A stretch of DNA of 39,564 nt from Hirudo medicinalis (Eukaryota > Annelida > Clitellata > Hirudinida > Hirudinidae), in the NCBI GenBank assembly GCA_011800805.1, contig MPNW01000069.1:183109-222672 (forward strand), given 5' to 3'. Positions 10,909 to 39,564 of the stretch are shown in pieces. The translations under genes were made by a program, and so were the position numbers. The notes beneath the pieces are model-generated. The model did no database searches. It saw only the letters and a program-made list of their open reading frames with translations, and had not been told where the DNA came from. The stretch's first letter is position 1. Each line of letters opens with the position of its first letter.

Positions 10909-11871
10909 CCATTTGCAACTTGAAGTTTGTAAAGGGCTAAATAATTCAGAGGTACCTTTGATTTTTCTGAAGCGGGAAATTGGAATTATTGAAAAATTAT
11001 TTAATTATATATTTTTACACAAGAAGGATATAAAAGAGACTTAGCGACAGTAGCCAAAGACTCAAAAAACTGTCCTAGGGCAAGTAAATTCGAAAACAGT
11101 TGACAATGACGTGGACAGTTGAAATTAATCAATAATCATCTCAAAGGACCATATTTTGCTGGAAAACATCCCGCTAAAATGATCCGTGATGATGGAGGAG
11201 GTGATGATGATATCGTTGAAGGTGATGACGACGATGATGACGATGAAGATGATGAGGATTGTGATGTCGACCAAATTGAGGCGTTCCATTGAATTTGTCA
11301 CCCTTGTCAACATTACTCGAGTTTCTGATATGTTGGTAGAGGCATGATTAAATATTTCACCGAAACAGCTTTGTTAGCGTCTGGATAATCAGCCATTCAC
11401 GTCTTGTTTTCAAATACCACTATATGACTTCATTAAATCTAAGAGTAGATATTTGAAAGGTTCTTAAGGTCCATATGTTTATTACATAAGGTCATTATGA
11501 TGGTGATGATGTAGATGAGGAAGATGGTGGTGATGATAAGGAAGCGAGTTGCACTGAATGTAGCCAAATTGGATGCTGGAGGACTTGAGAAATAATGAGG
11601 GAGTGAGAGTAAATACCGAGGACCACACAAGAGATCTTGACACAAATTCAGAGCAACAAAAGCGGAATTAACTTTTAATCAGGAATTTTTTTAAAATATT
11701 TTTTACAATCTTCTCCGTTCGCGAGAATAACTTGAAATAATTTATAAATAAATCCTGATTTAAATCCCAATCTTAAGGCCGGTCATTTTTAGTGATTCGC
11801 TAGAGATTTTTCGTATTTCTCCAATTTTGAAACGAACGAGGGTTGCTAAGCGAAACATTTTGTCTGGGAGT

Positions 11872-11877
11872 TTTATT
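11872..11877 (-). terminator. Poly(A) signal of the 12-exon gene
   Basis: AATAAA on the minus strand (TTTATT on plus), about 190 nt past the stop codon at 12064. It is the first canonical signal downstream. Confidence 0.45.
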
Positions 11878-12063
11878 TCAAAATTACGATTACAAATATC
11901 ATAGAGCGAGGATAAAGAAAATAATATTAATTTGTTCATGTATTTCTACTCCACTCCTAAATATTTGGATCGATGGTGGTGGTCATTGCGGATATTTAAA
12001 AAAAAAAATAAAATAAAATAAAATAAAAGATTCTTCCTGCCATGCATAACATTTTTAAATCGG

Positions 12064-30251
<18,188 letters not shown>

Positions 30252-30716
30252 GACTTGCAACGATTTTCAAATTCCCCCGGAAATGAAGCAATTCTTTCCA
30301 GTGGACGATATTTCAGAGGACATCCGATTGTGAGGCAAATGGTCCCCGTGGTTCTATCGATTCATTGAATGACGCCGATGAGCGCTGATGGTGCGCTACA
30401 AGATTAAACATGGATTCATCTCAATCCACGACACTTCACACAACGAGGAGCAAACAATTGACTTCCAGCGCACAAATGTCACTCATTCCAGCAATATCCG
30501 TTTAATCAATGATGATTTATTTATTATTATTTTATTTTATTTACCGTCTTTAATCCGCTAGATAATCTTTAATTCCGAGGACAAGGGAATTATTCCTCTA
30601 AATTCGTTCCCAAGAAGTTGAGGCTGTTGTTGCAAAAATATTTGGAGACTGAAAGGATCGTGGTGACGATCTTTATGATGAAGTGTGCAACATCTTGCTA
30701 AGAGATGTAGAGAAAC

Positions 30717-30800
30717 ATTATTGTTATTGCTATTATTATTATTATTATTATTATTAACGCTATAAACAACAACTATAATAATAATAACAATAATAACACA
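30717..30800. repeat. (ATT)n / (ATA)n microsatellites
   Basis: ATT triplets to about 30756, then an AATAAT run after a short unique spacer. Confidence 0.85.
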
Positions 30801-31288
30801 GGCCTGCGATAAAGAAGATGTGTTCCATTTCATATGTTTCTTACAATTGTTTTAAATATTGCAAAAACTTGACAAGTTTTAATTGATAAATAACTTGGTT
30901 ACACAATTTAACAACATCTAAGGCATTTTTGTAAAAATTTACATTTTTAAGATTAAATATAAAATTTAATTAATTAATCAATAATATTTTGGCATTGAGT
31001 TCATGCAAACATTTAAACAAATATATAAACATATTAACTATTTTTTAAATACAAATATTAGCAATTAGTTTCATGTATCAATATTATTACCTCTATCAAA
31101 CTAATTTTAATGTTATTCCCCTTGATATCAGTGACATCAAGTTTGTAAAGACATTCTAAAATTTATTTCCACTTTGTCACTTAAAATCAATTTGGATCAA
31201 CTTGAAAAGAAGTTCCCTTTCAACAACTTTTCGACAATCAGTCAATTAGACGTTTAATGAATAGTTAAGGCCAAATTAATGACTAATG

Positions 31289-31305
31289 ACAATGATGATG
31301 ATTAC

Positions 31306-31348
<43 letters not shown>

Positions 31349-31395
31349 GTGATGATGATGGTGATGATGATGACGACGACGACGACGATGATGAC

Positions 31396-31433
<38 letters not shown>

Positions 31434-31506
31434 CGACGACGACGCCTATGATGATGGTGATGACGATGACGATGACGATGATGATGATGACGATGATGAT
31501 GATGAT
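31289..31506. repeat. (GAT)/(GAC) array, copy 1
   Basis: About 215 bp of GAT triplets with a patterned series of GAC and GGT interruptions, ending in GCAATATCTATCTCAGAATC. Confidence 0.95.
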
Positions 31507-31583
31507 GCAATATCTATCTCAGAATCATGCCAATAGTCGTTACAATCGTCTAAATATTTAAATGGCATAATATTTATTCGAAG

Positions 31584-31584
31584 N
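31584..31584. other. Assembly gap (single N)
   Basis: One N separates two near-identical GAT arrays and probably marks a contig join of unknown size. Confidence 0.9.
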
Positions 31585-31592
31585 TGATGATG

Positions 31593-31624
<32 letters not shown>

Positions 31625-31656
31625 GATGATGATGACGAGACGACGACGATGATGAC

Positions 31657-31694
<38 letters not shown>

Positions 31695-31769
31695 CGACGA
31701 CGACGCTATGATGATGATGATGACGATGACGATGACGATGATGATGATGACGATGATGATGATGATGCA
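31585..31769. repeat. (GAT)/(GAC) array, copy 2
   Basis: Same order of interruptions as copy 1 and the same downstream GCAATATCTATCTCAGAATC, after which the flanks diverge. Confidence 0.95.
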
Positions 31770-32316
31770 ATATCTATCTCAGAATCGTTATAACAAGGAA
31801 TTCACTGCTAGTGAATTATATCTTAATATCTTCTGCAACTTTGACCGACTTCAAGTCCGAAATTGTGCACATCAACTCGAATAGATTTTCGACATCAATC
31901 ATAATTTTTAATAACTATCAAAATAACAGGAGCATGAACACAGTAAAATATCAAGCGAAATCGTGAACTCACTAATAAAGCTATGGCTGTATTTTTTTTT
32001 TTGAGTGAATAATAAAATGTAATAATATAAATATTAAGAAAATAATTGCAGGTGTTGTTGTTGATTTAAAATCAATTGTTCAGTTGCTGAAGTTGCAAAG
32101 ATTCATCTAGAAGCAAGTGTAAATGTTGTTGATGTTGGATGAGGATGTTTGAGTCGCTGACTTGGACAGAATTCATCTGAAGTCCTCCGCTTAAGAATAA
32201 AAACATCATTCCTCTCATCTCCACTGCAGACTTTTCAATGCCAAATTGAGTTTCGCCTTCACGAGGATCTAACAGCTTAAATGAAAACAAAAGAAGTTTT
32301 TAAAAACCGTTGATCT

Positions 32317-32507
32317 AATCAATTCAATGACTTTCTCATCAATTCAATGTGTTTCTCATCAATTCAATGTGTTTCTCATCAATTCAATGAGTTTCTCATC
32401 AATTCAATGTGTTTCTCATCAATTCAATGTGTTTCTCATCAATTCAATGTGTTTATCAATTCAATGTGTTTCTCATCAATTCAATGTGTTTCTCATCAAT
32501 TCAATGA
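32317..32507. repeat. 20-bp minisatellite, about ten units
   Basis: The unit contains AATTCAATGTG and TTTCTCATC. One unit is 3 bp short and three have A for T in AATG(T/A). Two overlapping repeat ORFs arise from it. Confidence 0.95.
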
Positions 32508-32861
32508 ATACAACTTCACGTGTTTCCACAAAAATGATGATCACAAAGAAAGCAAAACACACTAGTCGCTGGAACAACAAGGAACAAAATTTATTTGTTG
32601 GAATATTCGAAAGTAAAAATGAAAATTGTAGAATAATAATTATTTGTGTAATAATTAATAGTTAATAATTATTTGTACAATAATCATTTTAATATCGCTT
32701 TCCATATTTAATCCTCAAGGCTATTTTTAATCCGTGATAAGATGATGGAAGGAAATGCTGAAAGAGAAAAAGTTTTCTGTCCAAAAAATCTGGAAATATT
32801 TTTATTGTTGCAAAAGATTATCAGAAGATGGAATGCATGAGAGTGCGTGTTTTATTTCAAC

Positions 32862-32894
32862 TCGTCATCATTATTGTCATCATTATTGTCATCA

Positions 32895-32980
<86 letters not shown>

Positions 32981-33030
32981 GTCATCATTATTATTATTAT
33001 TATCATCATTGTCATTATTATTATTTATTA
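32862..33030. repeat. (ATT)n microsatellite
   Basis: About 165 bp of ATT with GTC/ATC interruptions at both ends. Confidence 0.95.
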
Positions 33031-33243
33031 CCACACTAATTTCAAATGTTGTAATATCATTCTAATTGCAATGATTTCCAACATTTCCAATATCAGAGAA
33101 GGACGAGTTATATTTTAATTTTACGAAACAAAATATGAATTGACTCCAATTTATGAATTTAATTTTTTTGCGCTTCGTTGGTGTGCATTTGTTTCAGCCT
33201 TAAAATGTCAGTCATCAACAAAACCTTTACTTTACATTTTTCA

Positions 33244-33251
33244 TGACGTCA
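33244..33251. promoter_or_regulatory. CRE-like palindrome TGACGTCA
   Basis: Embedded in TCATGACGTCACGATGTCA, with no gene close by. Confidence 0.2.
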
Positions 33252-33672
33252 CGATGTCATGGTGGATTAATATTTTGGTTTCCTGACTGAAACTTTGTCA
33301 TTGGACATTGTGGGATGATTTATAAGCGACATAAATTAATCAACGTCATTGAATGTTGTTGTCAAATCATGATGATGATTATTATTAATATCATAATAAT
33401 ATTAATAATTATTAATATTAATAATTATTAATTAATAATAATAATAATAATAATATTAATCCCATTGAAGTTGTTCAGTACTTGTACTTTTAGCTGTGAC
33501 ATTCTCAAATAACCCGCTTGCATTACATTGAAGAGTGAACGACATTTGACTCAAAAATAAATAAATAAATTACATAAAATATATAATTTCATAATTGCAA
33601 TAAAATTATGCTTCATTGCAACATTTTGTTCCATTTTTACCTTCATAAATTGTTCAACTAATTGAATATTGA

Positions 33673-33807
33673 TTAAATGCATTCGTTTCAATCATTCAAA
33701 TTAATATATTCGTTTCAATCATTCAAATTAATATATTCGTTTCAATCATTCAAATTAATATATTCGTTTCAATCATTCAAATTAATATATTCGTTTCAAT
33801 CATTCAA
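33673..33807. repeat. 27-bp minisatellite, five units
   Basis: Identical 27-bp units containing TTCGTTTCAATCATTCAAA, ending at the N at 33808. Confidence 0.95.
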
Positions 33808-33808
33808 N
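33808..33808. other. Assembly gap (single N)
   Basis: One N between two different tandem arrays. The true length of both arrays here is unknown. Confidence 0.9.
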
Positions 33809-33934
33809 TACAATACAATACAATACAATACAATACAATACAATACAATACAATACAATACAATACAATACAATACAATACAATACAATACAATACAATA
33901 CAATACAATACAATACAATACAATACAATACAAT
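33809..33934. repeat. (TACAA)n pentanucleotide array
   Basis: About 25 perfect TACAA units. Confidence 0.97.
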
Positions 33935-33954
33935 AATAATATGCATGAGGAGCG

Positions 33955-34062
33955 CTTAGACCATTTATATAGCGCCTCCACCCAGGGGCGCTTTAAGGCT
34001 TTGCGCAAACTAGATTGCGAACAAGACACGTTTGCAACCACTGAGCTAACCTGCCCTCATTT
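33955..34062 (-). mobile_element. tRNA-derived SINE with GCGCC tail
   Basis: On the minus strand the head reads GGCAGGTTAGCTCAGTGGTT, a near-perfect tRNA 5' end with A-box (plus 34038-34048). It is followed by a B-box-like GTTCGCAATCT (plus 34012-34022), then GCGCCCC...GGCGCTATATAAAT. The A-B spacing is about 15 nt, shorter than in tRNAs, so part of the head is deleted. The tail matches the elements at 9883 and 19219. I found no clear target-site duplication. Confidence 0.65.
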
Positions 34063-34419
34063 AAGCCATCATAACTAAGATTTATTTATGCAGTTAAATT
34101 TGATCTACTTCGTCAAAAAAAAAACACAAACATTTGCGAACATTTTTCGTAGTATTTGATATTTATTTTTTTAAATAATATTAAATGTAATTATTTGAAT
34201 AAGTAAAATTTATTTCCATGACTTTTTCCACTTGAATCCTTAGAAGGATCTCTTTCAATCATTCATCCCTGCAGGCGTCCAGGCATTTTTGCATATTCAT
34301 TATCAAGTCATTAATCTAGGCACAATGCAATGCAATATGTACTTATTGCGCAGACTTTCCCAAAATCTCATTCCAGTCATCCGGCGGTTCGTCTGCACGC
34401 TTCCCGCCAGTTTTCGATG

Positions 34420-34551
34420 GAAGATACAGACACTTGTAATCATTTCTGTGACGGTTTTATCGAACAAGCACTAACGAGACGGAATCAAATAAAAAATATT
34501 GAAGAATCTTTCAAAACAACTTCCCGAAAGTTGAGTGATTTGAGGACGTAA
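34420..34551 (+). other. Short coding-like ORF, unassigned
   Basis: From an ATG near 34420 about 44 codons run to a stop at 34551, with charged, protein-like composition (TRRNQIKNIEESFKTTSRK). It sits within a 73-codon frame from 34330. No domain is recognised and no splice partners are seen. It could be a terminal exon, a small gene or chance. Confidence 0.2.
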
Positions 34552-35987
34552 AGATGAACAAAGAACCTGCTTGCAAACAAATGATCAGCGATGACAAGCA
34601 CAACTTCACACCAGCGCCTCATTTTATTAATTCTAAGAGCGGAAACTTTATCCGCTTCTCATCAGAGTATTTGTTTCCATTTTGAGAGAACGATTTCACG
34701 ATGCAAGTTTCACACGAAACGACATTTTTGAAATCCGACTTCTGTGTGCAATTTTTTATTGTTATATTTTTGACATTTTACTCCGGCAATAATTCTCTGC
34801 AGATGGTGTCAAATCTGTCGGTTTCAGAAGTTCTGTGCAATTTACGAGCGACCAGCACGAGGAATGTCGCACGTGACGTTCAAACTTTTGTCATCAATTG
34901 ATGCTTGAGTTTAATTTCAATTGAAGACCGTTGAAAAGGATGTCACGCTCGTTTGGATTGACATTCTTTCCTCTTTCCATTCTTTCCATGTATTGACATG
35001 TTTCCTCTTTTTGTTTTAATTAGAACCAATTCGTCGCTGGATTGTCACAACATCCGTCATGATGTCGAAGCTAAATTTCAGCCTTGGATTCATTTCTGCT
35101 TGTCCAAGACGTTGCGGAACATAAAAGCGATTTTTTGAAACCAAATAAAGAGATATTATTGAGTTAATATTATTTATTAATCAAATAAATAATTACATTA
35201 ATGTCATTTAGTTAATATATTATTATTCATTAATTGTATTAGTTAAATGTAAATAATATTATTAGCTACTAATTTAAATAATTTATGTAATAATCATAAT
35301 CTCTGAAATATTTGGTTTTTATTGGATTTACCCTTAAAGCCACAAACAAATACGACTCAACCAGTTGAAAAAAAATGTTCTCCTTGCAATCGCCTCACAT
35401 CTTTTCTCTTCATTCTTCCCCAACTTCTGACCAAACTTTACTAAGGATTAGTTCTTGAAAATCCTTTAAAATCTCGAGGGAAGAGTAAATTACGTGCGAT
35501 TTTTGTTATTCCCATAAAATTTTAATTCAAGAATGAACATCCAAATTTTTGTGATTTTTGAAACTTTTTAAATACTAAGAAGCCCAAAGATCAGTCTTAC
35601 TTCCGTAGGCAAAGTCAAACAAAGCATCTTTTTTTTGCTGCAAATAATAAAACAATGATGAAGAAATTATTTTATGAAAGTCTCACAATAAACAGCCTTT
35701 TGGAAGGTAAAAGAATGTGTTTGTTGACCTTATTTATTTATTGTTCTCAACTTTTGTAACGGAGATTCAATCCCCAGCACAATATTCCATTTTATTGGAG
35801 GATATGTGAAGGTCCTTGAAGGGGAGCACGAGTAATAATTATTCACAACGACATATAATTACATATTTATATATTATTAGCATATTATGCTGTTATGGAA
35901 TTATCAATTTATTATTGTGGTAACATTATTATCCATAACATTAGACTATCTTGCAATTATTTCTGAACTATGACAGTAGAGTATTAT

Positions 35988-36013
35988 AACAACAACAACA
36001 ACAACAACAACAA
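35988..36013. repeat. (AAC)n microsatellite
   Basis: Eight or nine AAC units. Confidence 0.9.
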
Positions 36014-36748
36014 TTGTTTTGAAAGCAACAAGATAAAACATTAACAAGAAAAGTTTTTAATCCAGTGAATTTCAGGTGCACAAGACAGGATAAAATATAT
36101 AAATATATATAAAAGGATATTTATGTTTGCACCTGCTTTGTATTTAGACGACAAATTTTCCATCATTTTTTTAAATGTTAATTGCTGACATTTGATTTCA
36201 TATTTCCACAATATTTCAATAATATATTCTCAATATTTCCACACTATTTCTGTAATCTTTCATTAATATTTTAATTTTAATTATTATATTTTATTAAATT
36301 TATTAAATTTTTTAAATTATTTATTTTTATTTTTAAATTTTTATTAAATTATTATATTTAATTTATTTAATTGCAAGAAAATAAACTTTTTATTCCTGAA
36401 AATAATTTCCAGGTTGAGCTTCAATAATTAGAGATGAATCTCAACTTGTCATTCAACTTCATTTTCCTTCGCAAAACCTTACTTTTACTTTGAGTTGGTT
36501 TTCATTACTTAACAATTTTTTATTTATTAACAATTTTATTAACAATAATAATAACAACAACAATAATAATAATAATAGTAATAATAATATTTTAAATTGA
36601 AATGCTGAAAATTACGTTGAAAAAATTACACTTAATGAATTAAGTGGCAGATGCTTGATGTTGTAAACTTTGATTCACACTTCAGTAGAATGAATAATAT
36701 TCGATGTTGTCATCGATATGAAATATTTCACGATACTCTTATCAACAT

Positions 36749-36930
36749 TAAGAACAATAACAACAACAATAGCAACAACAACAATAACAACAACAATAAC
36801 AACAAGTATAACAACAACTGTAACAACAACAATAGCAACAACAACAATAACAACAACAATAACAACAAGTATAACAACAACTGTAACAACATCATTAACA
36901 ACAATAGCAACAACGTTATCAACAATAAAA
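36749..36930. repeat. AAC array with a 63-bp higher-order unit
   Basis: AAC/AAT triplets punctuated by AGC, AAG-TAT and TGT. The punctuation pattern repeats exactly every 63 bp (21 triplets) for about two units before decaying. Thr, Asn, Val or Leu ORFs over it are artefacts. Confidence 0.9.
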
Positions 36931-37229
36931 GCAACAATGACAGCAAAAAGAAACAAAGAAGAATCAAGAGAAGTGAAACATGAAGAATGAAGTTCGATGA
37001 ATTCCAACTGGAACATTTGAAATGTCCTTGAAATGTTTTTGACGAAAAATTGTGCTTCTGAGGAAAACAGCTTTTAAATTTTAAGCTTAAATGTCGTGAG
37101 GCATCGACGTATAAAGTGTCACTTCAGCGTGAAATCCTTCACCAGAAGATTTTCGAAACTCAGGAGATACGGAAGACACAATTGAAATGAGTAATTAACT
37201 GGTTAATTAACCGATGGACTATCCAACCG

Positions 37230-37325
37230 ATAGATGAATGGATGGATGGATGGATGGATGGATGGATAGATGGGTGGATTGATGGATGGATGGATTGATG
37301 GATGGATGGATGGATGGATGGATGG
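37230..37325. repeat. (GGAT)n tetranucleotide array
   Basis: About 24 GGAT units with GATA and GATT variants. Confidence 0.95.
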
Positions 37326-37467
37326 AAAAATAAATGTTCATCTGGAAATGCGCAGACAGATAAACATTTTTTAAATGCAAACACACATGAAAAATGCTCA
37401 GTGAGAAAGAAATTTCTTTAATTACTCAATGTGTGAACGATGTTTCAAAACATGTCGCTTTAATAAT

Positions 37468-37545
37468 TATATTATTATAATATAAATTTATTTTTATGTT
37501 ATATTATAATATAAATTTATTTTTATGTTATATTATAATAAGTTA
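37468..37545. repeat. 29-30-bp AT-rich tandem repeat
   Basis: Two adjacent copies containing ATATAAATTTATTTTTATG, with a partial third. Very AT-rich low-complexity sequence continues to about 37890. Confidence 0.85.
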
Positions 37546-37639
37546 CATGTTTTATGTTACATTATAATATTTATGATTATTATTATTAATAATATTATTA
37601 TTCAGATTATATATATATAGAAAATATATAATATGTAAT

Positions 37640-37707
37640 AATTATTTATTAATTATTGAGAATGCAATTATTATTAGTTATTACTTATTTTTTAAAATAA
37701 TTCTTAT
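37640..37707 (+). repeat. Dispersed 65-bp repeat, copy 1
   Basis: Contains GAGAATGCAATTATTATTAG and TATTACTTATTT. A second copy in the same orientation lies at 38488-38552 with a few differences. Confidence 0.75.
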
Positions 37708-38487
37708 TAATAATAATATACAATAATATTAATATCAATAATAATAATATTATTATCAGTATATAATAATATTAATATTAATATAATAATAATATCAATA
37801 ATTAATTTAATTAATAATGTATTAATAATATATTATAATATTATATTATATTATTATATAATAATGTTATTATTGTTAATTAATTAATTAACATGAGAAT
37901 GTCTCTCGTGATTTACGATTATTTTTAACGCGTTAATTTTAATCACAGAAAAAATTGTGAAGCATAATAAATCAATTTGAAACAATCCACGATGTCGGTA
38001 TTTCGTCATTTTATGGACTTTAAACAAAATAATTCTTTTTCACTAAAAGGAAATTTGTGAGTCTCATATTTTATTGGTTGTAAACATCGCGTGCCTTAAA
38101 TTGATTAAATTTCTTTTGACATTAATCATTGATTATATAAAGTTAAATCAGTACAAAATATATTATCGCTGATAACATGTATTATTATAAAAGTGTTAAC
38201 AAATATTATTATAACAGTGATAACAAATTTTATTAAAATAGTGATAACAAATATTATAATAATAAGAGATATTATTATATTATCACAAATTTTAACATTG
38301 ATAACAATAATAAACAAGAACATTGACACCATTGGAGGGATTCAAATATTCATCAGGAGGTTATTTCACCTCGAGAGGAAACACAAGCGTCAAAAGTAAT
38401 TTTGCAGGATCACGTGACGAGTTTGTGGTGCAAGCAGAAATTTATTTTGGATTAATGGTGTTGTTATTATTTGGGAATAATGCGATT

Positions 38488-38552
38488 ATTTAATAATTAA
38501 TGAGAATGCAATTATTATTAGATATTACTTATTTCTTTTTAATAATTCTTAT
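38488..38552 (+). repeat. Dispersed 65-bp repeat, copy 2
   Basis: Matches 37640-37707, including GAGAATGCAATTATTATTAG. Confidence 0.75.
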
Positions 38553-38799
38553 TCTAGCTAATTCAATCTCATAATTTTTGTTATTTCTTATTATTTTTTT
38601 ACTTTAATTTTTAGAATTAATTGTTATTATTTTGTTGTTAATTACTCATTAATTTATGAATCATTTCTCATTTGTTTATCACTTCAAATGGATCTCAAAA
38701 CAAGTCCAACCTTTGAAGCTAAGGATAAATAACTTACGAAGCAGAATTAAATTAATTAATTTTAAATTGACAAATTCATTTGTTGAAAGAACGAACGAA

Positions 38800-38852
38800 C
38801 GAATGAATGAGTGAATGAGTGAGTGAGTGAGTGAGTGAGTGAATGAATGAAT
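38800..38852. repeat. (GAGT)/(GAAT) tetranucleotide array
   Basis: About 13 tetranucleotide units, GAAT flanking GAGT. Confidence 0.9.
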
Positions 38853-39126
38853 ACAAATTAGATGAATTACTTAGTGAATTTGAAGGTAGTTGGCGAGAGT
38901 AAAAGTAAATTAATTGAAGAAATGAATTTGTAAACAAAATTAATGAAATGACTGACGTGTGAGCGAATAAGTGGAAGATTGGATGAAGAAGTAAGTCCAC
39001 TAAAAAGGAGCTTAATTGCAAATTGAGGAACACCTGCTCAGTGTGCAGGGAGGTGATGGTCGCAAATAATTCAATCCCTGGAATCCATTCATAATTCCGA
39101 TATCTGATTCAAGACAGCCCTTCCAA

Positions 39127-39333
39127 TTGGGCCTCAACCTTTTCAAGACGTTCGTTTGCATAACGAATGTTGTATTCATTTACTTAAAAAATAAACTTTA
39201 CGAAGGCCAGGAAAACATGGGTAAGAAAAAGAACGACACCGGTTGCAATGAAACAATGAAGTTTAACCAACAACTGTTTGAATTTGAGAAAACTCAAGTT
39301 GATGAATACAACGTTGAAACCTGGAGAAGGTAG
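39127..39333 (+). other. Short coding-like ORF near the window edge
   Basis: 68 codons with a protein-like second half (FNQQLFEFEKTQVDEYN) ending at GAGAAG|gtagtc, which is both a good donor and the in-frame stop. It could be an internal exon of a gene continuing to the right, but I see no clear acceptor and recognise no family. Confidence 0.25.
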
Positions 39334-39411
39334 TCTGCGATACAATGTCTTCCGGTAATGAATTCCAAAGATGGAGAATTATTCAGTGTCGACACTCATC
39401 TTGTTATTATA

Positions 39412-39564
39412 TTGTTGTATTGTCATAGTGTAGTTATTGTATTGTCAATATATTGTTGTATTGTTACTGTATTGTCAATATATTGTTGTATTGTTACTGT
39501 ATTGTCAATATATTGTTGTATTGTTACTGTATTGTCAATATATTGTTGTATTGTTACTGTATTG
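39412..39564. repeat. 30-bp minisatellite, cut by the window edge
   Basis: Four near-perfect units containing TATATTGTTGTATTGTTACT, preceded by a diverged unit and running off the right end. Confidence 0.95.

Larger units (their letters stand above)
9115..11871. other. Intergenic region between convergent genes
   Basis: No gene seen. It holds GAT/GGT triplets (9592-9670), an extremely AT-rich tract (9810-10075) containing a SINE 3' remnant, a second AT-rich tract (10595-10800), a CAT/CGT array (10819-10908) and GAT-rich patches near 11190-11270 and 11500-11540. Confidence 0.65.
30252..39126. other. Repeat-rich region with no convincing gene
   Basis: AT-rich DNA with many arrays (listed separately), one SINE (33955-34062) and two single-N gaps. 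Unique stretches at 34200-35150 and 35340-35830 are less repetitive but show no supported exon chain. Confidence 0.55.

Noticed and set aside
31279..31536. Asp-, His- or Met-rich ORFs over the GAT arrays (also at 27817, 28192, 28644, 32755 and 36651)
   Set aside because: They are simple triplet repeats open in several frames on both strands, with no flanking coding sequence.
32327..32665. ORFs with repeated FSSIQCVSHQFNV units
   Set aside because: They are produced by the 20-bp minisatellite, and a 3-bp-short unit and frame redundancy show no coding constraint.

Overview
The window looks like nuclear DNA of an animal, most likely an invertebrate and perhaps a lophotrochozoan (mollusc, annelid or flatworm). 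It is AT-rich and full of trinucleotide and minisatellite arrays, its genes are cut by GT-AG introns, and it carries tRNA-derived SINEs, short inverted-repeat elements and a decayed multicopy-gene copy. There are no operons or prokaryotic signals. Two single-base N gaps (31584 and 33808) show that this is a draft assembly. The taxon is an inference.

Layout. 1-5010: intergenic, with an (ATT)n array, a MITE-like element (621-746) and an unassigned open segment (3714-4251). 5011-9110, plus strand: a four-exon gene for a kinase-less FGF-receptor-like protein (FGFRL/nou-darake type), with a TATA box at 5011, a signal peptide, two Ig domains, one membrane span and a His/Tyr/Pro-rich tail. Its first intron (5893-7724) holds a dense homeodomain-type site cluster, a perfect RFX X-box and an internal TATA-like motif. 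9111-11870: intergenic, repeat-rich, with a SINE 3' remnant.

11872-30251, minus strand: one large gene that I assembled from 12 exons. Every one of its 11 introns has GT-AG ends and compatible phases, and the exons total 4329 nt (1442 codons plus stop). It encodes a signal peptide, a roughly 630-residue ectodomain with a Cys-rich cluster, five predicted membrane spans, and intracellular and extracellular loops. I do not recognise the family, and it is the best candidate here for something undescribed. Its introns contain a complete SINE with target-site duplications, a hairpin-forming minisatellite, a MITE-like element and, next to that, a stop-riddled pseudogene of a multicopy family.

30252-39564: no convincing gene. 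The segment is microsatellites, minisatellites, a second SINE, AT-rich DNA and a few short coding-like ORFs.

The two genes converge, about 2.8 kb apart between their poly(A) signals. Both encode secretory-pathway membrane proteins, but nothing in the sequence ties their functions together.
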